In this document: positions 1-5,213 of the stretch, in pieces | How positions within the stretch are numbered: position 1 is the first letter of the stretch | Layout: every line of letters begins with the position of its first letter | NCBI GenBank assembly: GCA_945878795.1 | Contig: CAMDWF010000110.1 | Coordinates: forward strand, 1-7,349 | Source: Synechococcus sp. UW140 | Lineage (GTDB): Bacteria; Cyanobacteriota; Cyanobacteriia; PCC-6307; Cyanobiaceae | Direction: 5' to 3' | DNA length: 7,349 nucleotides | Made by a program: the position numbers and the translations under genes | The notes under the pieces: generated by a model | Database searches by the model: none | The model's input: only the letters and a program-made list of their open reading frames with translations | Told to the model about the DNA's origin: nothing

Positions 1-449
1 TATACCAAAGCGCCACAGCCAACTGGCGCCGCCTCGGGCGCGGCTCCGAGGCCTTCCATGAGTTCGGCCTCGACTTCGATTCCTCCCCCTCTGGCGCTGC
101 CCTAAACGCCTCAGGACTGGGCCTTTGGGCCTCCGGACGCCAGGAATCGGGCCGGGGTGGCGTTCCCGCCCGAGCCCGCTCCTTCTGGTTGGTGGCTGAC
201 GCCGAACTGATCGTCTATGGCGCTACTGACCCCCAGGCTCGGCTCTCGATCGGCGGCGAGGAGGTGCCCCTCACGGCAGATGGCACCTTCCGCATTCAGG
301 TGCCTTTTCGAGACGGCCAACAGCTCTATCCGATCGAAGCTTGCGCCGCCGACGGTGAACAAAAGCGCAACATCACCATCCAATTTGAGCGCAGCACTCC
401 AGAAGAAAACATCAATACTGCCGAAGATGCCATCAACGAATGGTTCTAA
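1..449 (+). CDS. DUF4912 domain-containing protein, C-terminal part (5' end outside window)
   Basis: The reading frame is open from base 3 to a TAA at 447-449 and carries about 148 residues, so only the C-terminal part of the gene is here. The core, encoded from about 171, contains FWLVADAELIVYGATDP, followed by a beta-rich segment with GTFRIQVPF, then YPIEACAADGEQKR, and ends INEWF. I recognise this as the DUF4912 pattern of cyanobacterial proteins; the alternating hydrophobic residues suggest a small beta-sandwich-like domain. The function is unknown. A Gly/Ser/Ala-rich linker precedes the core (residues encoded at about 75-165). The gene converges with the kinase gene on the other strand: its stop ends at 449 and the opposing stop begins at 450. 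The hairpin at 456-481 lies 6 bases past the stop and probably ends this transcript. Family assignment is fairly secure; biological role is not. Confidence 0.88.
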   Translation, partial: YQSATANWRRLGRGSEAFHEFGLDFDSSPSGAALNASGLGLWASGRQESGRGGVPARARSFWLVADAELIVYGATDPQARLSIGGEEVPLTADGTFRIQVPFRDGQQLYPIEACAADGEQKRNITIQFERSTPEENINTAEDAINEWF

Positions 450-2090
450 CTAAATTGGTGCTTGGCATTGTCCAAGCACCACTTGAAGTTTTGACCATAA
501 ATAGTCGAAATCTATCGGGTTTGTCATATCCACATTCAGCACCCGGGACCCTTCCTCTTCAGAGAAGGGTTGTTCCTCCTGGAGCTGTTTCTCCAGGACT
601 GATGCATTGGCTTCAGACGCATCGCCCCCCAGCCGCTGCCGTTCTGCCAAGCGACGACGGGCCAACGAAGGACTTACACGGCAAGCCAAAATCACCAGGG
701 GAATGCCGCAACGGTTAGCCAGGGCGACCATCACGGCCCGGTGGCTGGACTTAAGGAAGGTGGCATCGACCACGGTGCTGTAGCCGGCCACCAGGATTGC
801 CTCGGCGCAGGCAGGCAGCCGCTGCTCGTATAGGTATGCGGTCACGGCCGGGCCGTAGGGATCGGCCCCAGGCGCGCCGGACCAGCGGGGCCCACCGGGA
901 ACCCCCCAACGGCCGAATAGGCGGCGACGCTCGACATCGGATCGCAGGTGGATCCAACCAGCCCTGTCACAAATCTGCCGGGCCAGGTGGCTCTTGCCGC
1001 TGGCGGAGACGCCATGACAGATGAGCAGGGCCTGGGGCATGGTCCCTGCCGCCATGGCCGCTTGGGGCTTTGCCCCTAGGGGTGCTGCTGGTTCGCAGCA
1101 TTGGCGGGCCAAGGCGAGATAACGGGCAAGCTGGGTCCGTAGGTCGAGGCTTGGGTCGGTATCCGGGGGCTCTGGAGCTTGGAGCTGGGCAAGCCGCAGG
1201 GCCGTCACCTTGGCGCGCACCAGGGCGCGATAGGTGAGATACCAGCGCCAAAGATGGAGCCCGCCGTAATCACCGCCCCAGGTCAACCAGCCATTGAGCA
1301 AACGGGCCGCTAGGCGGGGCTGAGCGACCTGCTCTAGATCCATGACCAGAAAGGCCATGTCACTGATCGGATCAATCCAGCGCAGACTCTCATTGAATTC
1401 GAGGCAATCGAAAACGACAATCTCACCGGCCAGCAGGGCCATGTTGCCGAGGTGCAGATCGCCATGGCCCTCCCTCACCTGGCCAGCGGCGAGACGCCGC
1501 TGGAAGAGGGGTGTGAGCCGTTCAGCGGTCGTTTCGGTCCAGCCGCGCAGGGTACCCAGTTCGGCCTTGGCGGCGGATTCCTCCAGCACCTGCAGATTGG
1601 CGAGGGCCGGGGCAATGACCATGGCCGCCGAGCCATAGGTACCCCCCGCAGGAGCCACGGCGGCGTTGTCATGGAAGAGCGCCAGACGCTGGGCCAGGGC
1701 ATCGATGGCCGAGTCGTCCAATCCCTGGCTTTGCAGCACCCGAGTAAGCAGGGCCTCTTGGTCGAATTGCCGCATTTGCACGGCCGCCTCAATCACCTCT
1801 CCAGGGCCATGGAATCGGGCCTGATCCGGGGGACCATGGATGTCGCGCACGCCGAGGTAGAGGTCAGGGGCCAGTCGGCGATTGAGCCTGACTTCCTCGA
1901 TGCAGTCCTGGCGGCGCCGGGAGGCGGTACTGAAATCAACGAAACCGAGTTGCACCGGCTTGCGCAATTTGTAGGCAAAGGGACCCGTCAACAAGATCCA
2001 GGAAATATGGGTTTCCAACACTTGGATCTGCCCCACCGGGTGGTCGTAGGCAGTCGGTTTGAGTAAGGCGGCGATAAGGGGGTCGTCCAT
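450..2090 (-). CDS. Two-domain putative kinase: APH-like domain fused to P-loop (AAA_33/zeta-toxin-like) kinase domain
   Basis: This 546-residue protein probably phosphorylates one or more small molecules in the cytoplasm; the substrate is unknown. The N-terminal half looks like an aminoglycoside-phosphotransferase/choline-kinase fold: FAYKLRKP (38-45) fits the ATP-binding lysine strand, HGDLHLGN (209-216) is the Brenner-type catalytic loop, and VVFDCLEFN (225-233) fits the metal-binding aspartate. The C-terminal half begins around 350 with a Walker A loop, GVSASGKS (360-367), followed by LRSD (382-385) and VVDATF (440-445), as in P-loop kinases of the AAA_33 group. This two-domain layout is known in bacteria and is usually annotated as a bifunctional APH/ATP-binding protein. 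The frame stays open upstream to 2255, but ATG at 2090 is preferred: it begins MDDPLIAALLKP, lies 25 bases after the upstream stop and avoids a large overlap with that gene. No Shine-Dalgarno is visible. It is the last gene of the leftward operon; its final codons form half of the terminator hairpin. Confidence 0.9.
   Translation of the reverse strand: MDDPLIAALLKPTAYDHPVGQIQVLETHISWILLTGPFAYKLRKPVQLGFVDFSTASRRRQDCIEEVRLNRRLAPDLYLGVRDIHGPPDQARFHGPGEVIEAAVQMRQFDQEALLTRVLQSQGLDDSAIDALAQRLALFHDNAAVAPAGGTYGSAAMVIAPALANLQVLEESAAKAELGTLRGWTETTAERLTPLFQRRLAAGQVREGHGDLHLGNMALLAGEIVVFDCLEFNESLRWIDPISDMAFLVMDLEQVAQPRLAARLLNGWLTWGGDYGGLHLWRWYLTYRALVRAKVTALRLAQLQAPEPPDTDPSLDLRTQLARYLALARQCCEPAAPLGAKPQAAMAAGTMPQALLICHGVSASGKSHLARQICDRAGWIHLRSDVERRRLFGRWGVPGGPRWSGAPGADPYGPAVTAYLYEQRLPACAEAILVAGYSTVVDATFLKSSHRAVMVALANRCGIPLVILACRVSPSLARRRLAERQRLGGDASEANASVLEKQLQEEQPFSEEEGSRVLNVDMTNPIDFDYLWSKLQVVLGQCQAPI
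456..481. terminator. Probable bidirectional terminator hairpin
   Basis: TGGTGCTTGG at 456-465 and CCAAGCACCA at 472-481 form a perfect 10-bp inverted repeat with a 6-base loop (466-471). On the + strand the stem is followed by CTTGAAGTTTTG; on the - strand by ATTTAGTTAG. Neither has a long T-run, so efficiency is uncertain. It sits 6 bases past the DUF4912 stop and inside the last nine codons of the opposing kinase gene, so it could serve both converging transcripts. Confidence 0.65.
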
Positions 2091-2115
2091 CAGGGGTAGG
2101 CGGCGGCTCTGGCCA

Positions 2116-2631
2116 TCACCTGAAGCGCGGTCCGTCGCCACCATCCCGCAAGCTCTGTAACCATTGCAAGCTGGGATCCCCCTCAAACTGCGGCGGTAGC
2201 GGCTGGGTGTCATGGGGCAAAGGCGCCCGGAGCTTGCGCTTGGGCCCCGGTCCATTGGAGGGGGAGTTGGGGGCCAGGGCCCGTATCCAGCGGCTCAGGC
2301 CTGCACCCAGAAGCACCAGTGCCAACAAGGCGACCAGGGCGACGGCCAGCACCCCGGCCAACTGCAGCAAGCCCAGGCCAAGATGGCTCAACCCCTTGAT
2401 GAGATTGGCGATGGCGGTGCTGACCAGCAGCATCGTGTCCAGCTGGGCAGGCAACCGCAGCAGGGCCAGCAGCAGGGCGATGCCCGCACTCACCAGCAGC
2501 ACCCCCATCAACGCCTGACGCAGGCGACTGATGCGCCGTCGCCGCCGCCGGGCCGGTTGTGAACCGCGGTTCGCAGTGACCAACGAGGGATTGGGCAGCT
2601 GCAGGTTGAGGGGATTACGGGGTAGGGCCAT
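2116..2631 (-). CDS. Hypothetical membrane protein with two predicted helices
   Basis: I do not recognise a family for this 171-residue protein. It has a short polar N-terminus, a strongly basic patch (residues 28-38, seven of the first eight residues being Arg), a first hydrophobic stretch at about 39-60, a short amphipathic connector (about 62-85), a second hydrophobic stretch at about 86-113, and a Pro-rich polar tail with KRK at 131-133. The basic patch before helix 1 and the RxxR-type charge after helix 2 suggest a hairpin with both ends in the cytoplasm by the positive-inside rule; this is inference. The ATG at 2629-2631 follows the 81-residue gene by 24 bases, and the kinase gene begins 25 bases after the stop, so co-transcription is likely. 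No good Shine-Dalgarno is seen. Leu/Ala richness makes distant homology hard to judge by eye. Confidence 0.78.
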   Translation of the reverse strand: MALPRNPLNLQLPNPSLVTANRGSQPARRRRRRISRLRQALMGVLLVSAGIALLLALLRLPAQLDTMLLVSTAIANLIKGLSHLGLGLLQLAGVLAVALVALLALVLLGAGLSRWIRALAPNSPSNGPGPKRKLRAPLPHDTQPLPPQFEGDPSLQWLQSLRDGGDGPRFR

Positions 2632-2655
2632 GGCTGGGTGGAGGAACGCAGGCCT

Positions 2656-2901
2656 TCATGGCTCCAGCAGATGGCCGGCTCCACGCATCCAACGCTCGAA
2701 TTCCATCAGCACCAACTCGTTGGGGCAATCGATCAGGGACAGGTCGTGGACTGTGCAATCGCCCTGGCCGCCATGATGAAGTGAGAGATGGAAACGGTCG
2801 CCGCTGAGGCCACAGACTTCGGGATCACTGCGGACGACCACATCAAGATTGGCCCCGAGCCGGGTGACGCGGCGGCGCAGTTCGGACCAGCTCAGCACCA
2901 T
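2656..2901 (-). CDS. Small hypothetical protein, 81 residues
   Basis: I do not recognise this protein. It begins MVLSWSELRRRVTRLG, has a mixed alpha/beta look (strand-like LDVVVRSDPEV at about 19-29, a His-rich turn LSLHHGGQGDC near 39-49) and ends in a helix-like MEFERWMRGAGHLLEP. No signal peptide or membrane segment is visible, so it is probably soluble. The frame can be extended to a TTG at 2914-2916, but ATG at 2901 is better: GGGAG (2914-2910) lies 8 bases upstream of it, and the TTG would overlap that ribosome-binding site. The upstream DUF4335 gene stops 63 bases away, the largest gap in the five-gene run. The 24-base gap to the next gene supports co-transcription. Reality of the gene is supported by operon packing, the Shine-Dalgarno and a protein-like composition. 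Confidence 0.72.
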   Translation of the reverse strand: MVLSWSELRRRVTRLGANLDVVVRSDPEVCGLSGDRFHLSLHHGGQGDCTVHDLSLIDCPNELVLMEFERWMRGAGHLLEP

Positions 2902-2909
2902 TGCTACGG

Positions 2910-2914
2910 CTCCC
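2910..2914 (-). promoter_or_regulatory. Ribosome-binding site that sets the start of the 81-residue gene
   Basis: GGGAG on the - strand lies 8 bases before ATG 2901-2899. It is one of the few clear Shine-Dalgarno matches in the window and argues against the longer TTG start at 2916, which it overlaps. Confidence 0.6.
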
Positions 2915-2964
2915 AAGATGAAATCAGGGTAGGAGCAAGCTCTACAGAGACCAGGAGGCTCGTC

Positions 2965-3828
2965 TCAGGGGCGAGCCGCAGGACCCGAGGGGGGAGTGGG
3001 GGTGAATACCGTTCGGGGAGCGGCAGCAGCGGGGACGGGAGCGGGAGCGGGAGCAGCTGGCGAGGTTGCGCTGGGTGCGAGTAATGGACTGACCCCCGTT
3101 GGTGGCTGGGAGGGGTCCGCGTTGGTCTGGGGAACGGGACGGGTTGGATCCAGAGCGCCTGGGTTCGTGGGGGCGTTGCTTGTCTTAGGGGCGGCGTAAC
3201 GGTCTGGATTAATGCCAGTGGCTCCAGGCGCGGTCGTGGGGGCAGCGGCGCTGGTCGCCCGGTGCGGTGCTGGCTCCGGCAGGGGAGCCAGGGAGGCGAG
3301 TCCCGCCGTGAGGGCGAGGGCCGCCAGGCCACCCACCGGAGCGGCCAGCCGCTGGGCCAGGGGTTCGGCCTGACGCAGTTCCCGGAGCCGCAGCGGTTGA
3401 ACCAGCGGTTGGGGCAGGGGTGGCTGCAGGTGCAGACGTGGATCGAGGCGCAGGCTGTCGAGGACCCGGACAAGGTCAGCCAGTTCGGCGTCGTCGAGGT
3501 GCACCTCCAGGGGGCCAACCCCGGCCTGACCGCTGCGCAGCACTAAGAGATGCTGACCGGGACCGGCAGGGGCAATCTCGACGGGCTGGTCAGGCGTTCC
3601 AAAGGGGCGCGCAACCCCACTCATCAAGTAACGGGCGTAGGGCAACACCACGTTGATCAGCGCCGCCAGGTGATCAAGCCGACCCTCCAACTGGGGTCGG
3701 CCAGCCCAATCCAGGGTCCAGCTGGTGATGATCCCCAAAGTGTCAGGGGAATGACCAGCAGAAACATCTGGAAAGCCTTCCAGGTTCAAGCGGCAGCTTT
3801 GCTGGGCGTAGAGAAGGGTCTGTTTCAT
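2965..3828 (-). CDS. DUF4335 domain-containing protein with membrane segment and Pro/Ala-rich tail
   Basis: The 287-residue protein starts MKQTLLYAQQSCRLNLEGF and carries the marks of the cyanobacterial DUF4335 family in its first ~130 residues: the opening strand with 'SCRLNLEG', the LDHLAALINVVLPYARYLMSG region (about 51-71), and LLVLRSG (94-100) followed by LDDAELADLVRVLDSL (111-126). Function is unknown. A hydrophobic stretch at about 162-182 (LAAPVGGLAALALTAGLASL) could be a single membrane segment, followed by a ~105-residue tail dominated by Pro, Ala, Thr and Ser with few hydrophobic residues, likely disordered. The DUF3038 gene lies 12 bases upstream; the two families are commonly neighbours in cyanobacterial genomes, which supports both calls. 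ATG at 3828 has no evident Shine-Dalgarno, so translation may be coupled to the upstream gene. Confidence 0.88.
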   Translation of the reverse strand: MKQTLLYAQQSCRLNLEGFPDVSAGHSPDTLGIITSWTLDWAGRPQLEGRLDHLAALINVVLPYARYLMSGVARPFGTPDQPVEIAPAGPGQHLLVLRSGQAGVGPLEVHLDDAELADLVRVLDSLRLDPRLHLQPPLPQPLVQPLRLRELRQAEPLAQRLAAPVGGLAALALTAGLASLAPLPEPAPHRATSAAAPTTAPGATGINPDRYAAPKTSNAPTNPGALDPTRPVPQTNADPSQPPTGVSPLLAPSATSPAAPAPAPVPAAAAPRTVFTPTPPSGPAARP

Positions 3829-3840
3829 CGGGCGTTGCTA

Positions 3841-4383
3841 TCAGGCCACCGCATCGATCAGGCAAGCCCGCAGCCGCTCAAAGCCACCGGGACCAGCCCC
3901 AAGGGCCAGGGCTTGAACCAAGGCACGCCGTTGGCGACGGCCGCTGTCGGGATCAAGCAGGGTTTTGACGCTGCTACGGCGGGGATTCATGCGCTCGCGC
4001 AAGAGGTCGGAGAAGCGCGATTGGAACAGCTGCCAGCGCTGTTCCATTACCTGCGGAGGCTCAGCCGTCGAGAGCAGCCCCCGCAACATGGGGTAGAGAC
4101 GATCGGCCATGGTGCAGAGAATCTGAATCAGGGCATCGGTCTCCTGGATTTCCAGGGAACCACGTCGGCAAGCTCTACGAAGAGGATTATGGCAGCGCCG
4201 CTTCCACAACTCCACCCGATTGGGGAAGATCTCGCCGTAGCCGAGCTGCTGGCTCATCCAAACCATCGCCTCGCCGCCATTGAAATCGAGGGCCTCGGTG
4301 CACAAAAGCATCAGGTCAAGCCGCTCGATGCCCCGGCGGGATAGGGGACGTGAAGGGGGGGATTGGTTGAAGGCCTGGCTCAT
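3841..4383 (-). CDS. DUF3038 domain-containing protein
   Basis: This 180-residue protein matches the cyanobacterial DUF3038 family as I know it: a helical N-terminal half with LDLMLLCTEALDFNGGEAM (about 22-40), then the hallmark PNRVELWKRRCHNPLRR (54-70). The rest is predicted mostly helical and charged (RFSDLLRERMNPRR at about 123-136), ending LRACLIDAVA. No signal peptide or membrane helix is seen, so it is likely cytoplasmic. The biochemical role is unknown. It is first in the leftward five-gene run and starts 71 bases from the divergent apt gene. ATG at 4381-4383 has no convincing Shine-Dalgarno upstream. Close coupling with the DUF4335 gene suggests the two products act together; that is inference. 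Confidence 0.9.
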   Translation of the reverse strand: MSQAFNQSPPSRPLSRRGIERLDLMLLCTEALDFNGGEAMVWMSQQLGYGEIFPNRVELWKRRCHNPLRRACRRGSLEIQETDALIQILCTMADRLYPMLRGLLSTAEPPQVMEQRWQLFQSRFSDLLRERMNPRRSSVKTLLDPDSGRRQRRALVQALALGAGPGGFERLRACLIDAVA

Positions 4384-4454
4384 GGCTGCGATGATGCCAG
4401 CGCCGACGGCCGTTCGTCACCGCCGACCGCCGGCTTGCCCCCCGTCCTCGTTAG
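4384..4454. promoter_or_regulatory. Divergent intergenic region between DUF3038 operon and apt
   Basis: These 71 GC-rich bases must hold or adjoin the promoters for both directions, but I see no convincing -10/-35 pair. Visible structure is a near-perfect 10-base direct repeat, CGCCGACGGC (4401-4410) and CGCCGACCGC (4421-4430), spaced 20 bases start to start, and an 8-base palindrome ACGGCCGT at 4406-4413. The repeat could be an operator, but GC-rich DNA produces such matches easily. Confidence 0.35.
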
Positions 4455-4991
4455 ATGACCAGCAGCCCCGCCCGCCCCGACCTGCGCCGCTGGATCCGCG
4501 ACATCCCTGATTTTCCCAAGCCCGGCATCCTGTTTCGGGATCTCACACCCCTGATGCGCGACCCTGCCGCCTGGCGCGAAACCGTGCGCCAACTGGCCGA
4601 AATCAGCGAGCGACTCAAACCCGACCTGATCGTGGGGATTGAATCGAGGGGATTCATCGTGGGCACAAGCCTGGCCACGGCCCTCGGCCTAGGCTTCGTG
4701 CCCGTGCGCAAGCCAGGCAAGCTGCCGGGCGAGGTGCATGGGGTGGACTACGAACTGGAATATGGCAGCGATCGTCTGGAAATCCACGCCGATGGCATTG
4801 AGGATTCCCCCCGGATCCTGATCGTCGATGATCTGCTGGCCACCGGTGGCACCGCCGAAGCCTGCGGCAAGCTAGTGCGATTAGCCGGAGGCGAGATCGT
4901 CGGCTTTGCTTTCGTGGTCGAACTGGCCGACCTGGGGGGTCGTAAACGCCTTCCCGCCGGTGTTGCGGTGGAATCCCTGGTCACCTATTGA
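4455..4991 (+). CDS. apt: Adenine phosphoribosyltransferase
   Basis: The enzyme (EC 2.4.2.7) joins adenine to PRPP to give AMP and pyrophosphate in the cytoplasm, recycling adenine for nucleotide pools. The 178 residues match the usual family length. Visible marks are IRDIPDFPKPGILFRDLTPL (14-33), the typical APT opening; VGIESRGFI (60-68); FVPVRKPGKLPG (81-92) with the flexible-loop residues; YELEYG (99-104); and the PRPP-binding loop ILIVDDLLATGGTA (121-134) with its Asp pair. All key residues appear intact. The start is secure: an in-frame TAG (4452-4454) immediately precedes the ATG, so no longer form is possible. No Shine-Dalgarno is evident. It is divergent from the DUF3038 operon and converges with the DUF2949 gene, with 9 bases between stops, so it is probably transcribed alone. 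Confidence 0.97.
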   Translation: MTSSPARPDLRRWIRDIPDFPKPGILFRDLTPLMRDPAAWRETVRQLAEISERLKPDLIVGIESRGFIVGTSLATALGLGFVPVRKPGKLPGEVHGVDYELEYGSDRLEIHADGIEDSPRILIVDDLLATGGTAEACGKLVRLAGGEIVGFAFVVELADLGGRKRLPAGVAVESLVTY

Positions 4992-5000
4992 GGCCTTGGC

Positions 5001-5213
5001 TCAGGTCTGCTGCTCTTGCCAGTCCAAGACCTGTTCAAATTGCTCCAGGTTGATCAGACCAAAGCGCCAAAGCACCACCGGCATGGGCGCTTGCTCGACC
5101 TCTGAGTGGCGAATTCCCATGGCGAGCGCGCTTTCACTGAGGCCCAGTTGGTGGCGTAGGAAATGCAACAACGCCTGGGACGGCGGCGGCTGGGGGGAGC
5201 TGCTGATCACCAT
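5001..5213 (-). CDS. DUF2949 domain-containing protein
   Basis: This 70-residue protein fits the small cyanobacterial DUF2949 family: LLHFLRHQLGLSESALAMGIRH (about 15-36) followed by MPVVLWRFGLINLEQFEQVLDWQEQ (about 44-68). It looks like a compact helical domain with no membrane segment; its function is unknown. The ATG at 5211-5213 overlaps the end of the FAD-hydroxylase gene by 7 bases in another frame (the hydroxylase stop TGA is at 5209-5207), which suggests translational coupling. GGGA lies only a few bases before the ATG, a weak Shine-Dalgarno. A terminator-like hairpin at 5230-5260 stands just upstream, inside the hydroxylase gene, and may limit transcription into this gene. It converges with apt. 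Confidence 0.88.
   Translation of the reverse strand: MVISSSPQPPPSQALLHFLRHQLGLSESALAMGIRHSEVEQAPMPVVLWRFGLINLEQFEQVLDWQEQQT

Noticed and set aside
1452..2066. 204-codon open frame on the + strand opposite the kinase gene
   Set aside because: It lies wholly within the kinase gene, whose motifs on the other strand are clear; its translation shows no protein-like domain.
450..2090. Reading the APH-like domain as an antibiotic-resistance gene
   Set aside because: The fold is shared by many metabolic kinases; the fusion to a P-loop kinase and the core-genome setting give no support for aminoglycoside resistance.
2091..2255. Upstream extension of the kinase gene adding 55 residues
   Set aside because: It would overlap the upstream membrane-protein gene by 140 bases, is Arg/Ser-rich and unlike the family, while ATG 2090 fits the gene spacing.
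2904..3518. 204-codon Pro/Arg/Ser-rich open frame on the - strand overlapping the DUF4335 gene
   Set aside because: Its composition is that of an out-of-frame reading of the repetitive tail; the DUF4335 frame explains this DNA.
3550..4344. 264-codon open frame on the + strand opposite the DUF3038 and DUF4335 genes
   Set aside because: It is antisense to two recognised families, crosses the boundary between them, has no recognisable domain, and long shadow frames are expected in GC-rich coding DNA.
5002..5033. 7-bp inverted repeat CAGGTCT/AGACCTG near the apt/DUF2949 junction as a terminator
   Set aside because: The 18-base loop is long and neither strand has a T-run after the stem, so it may be chance.
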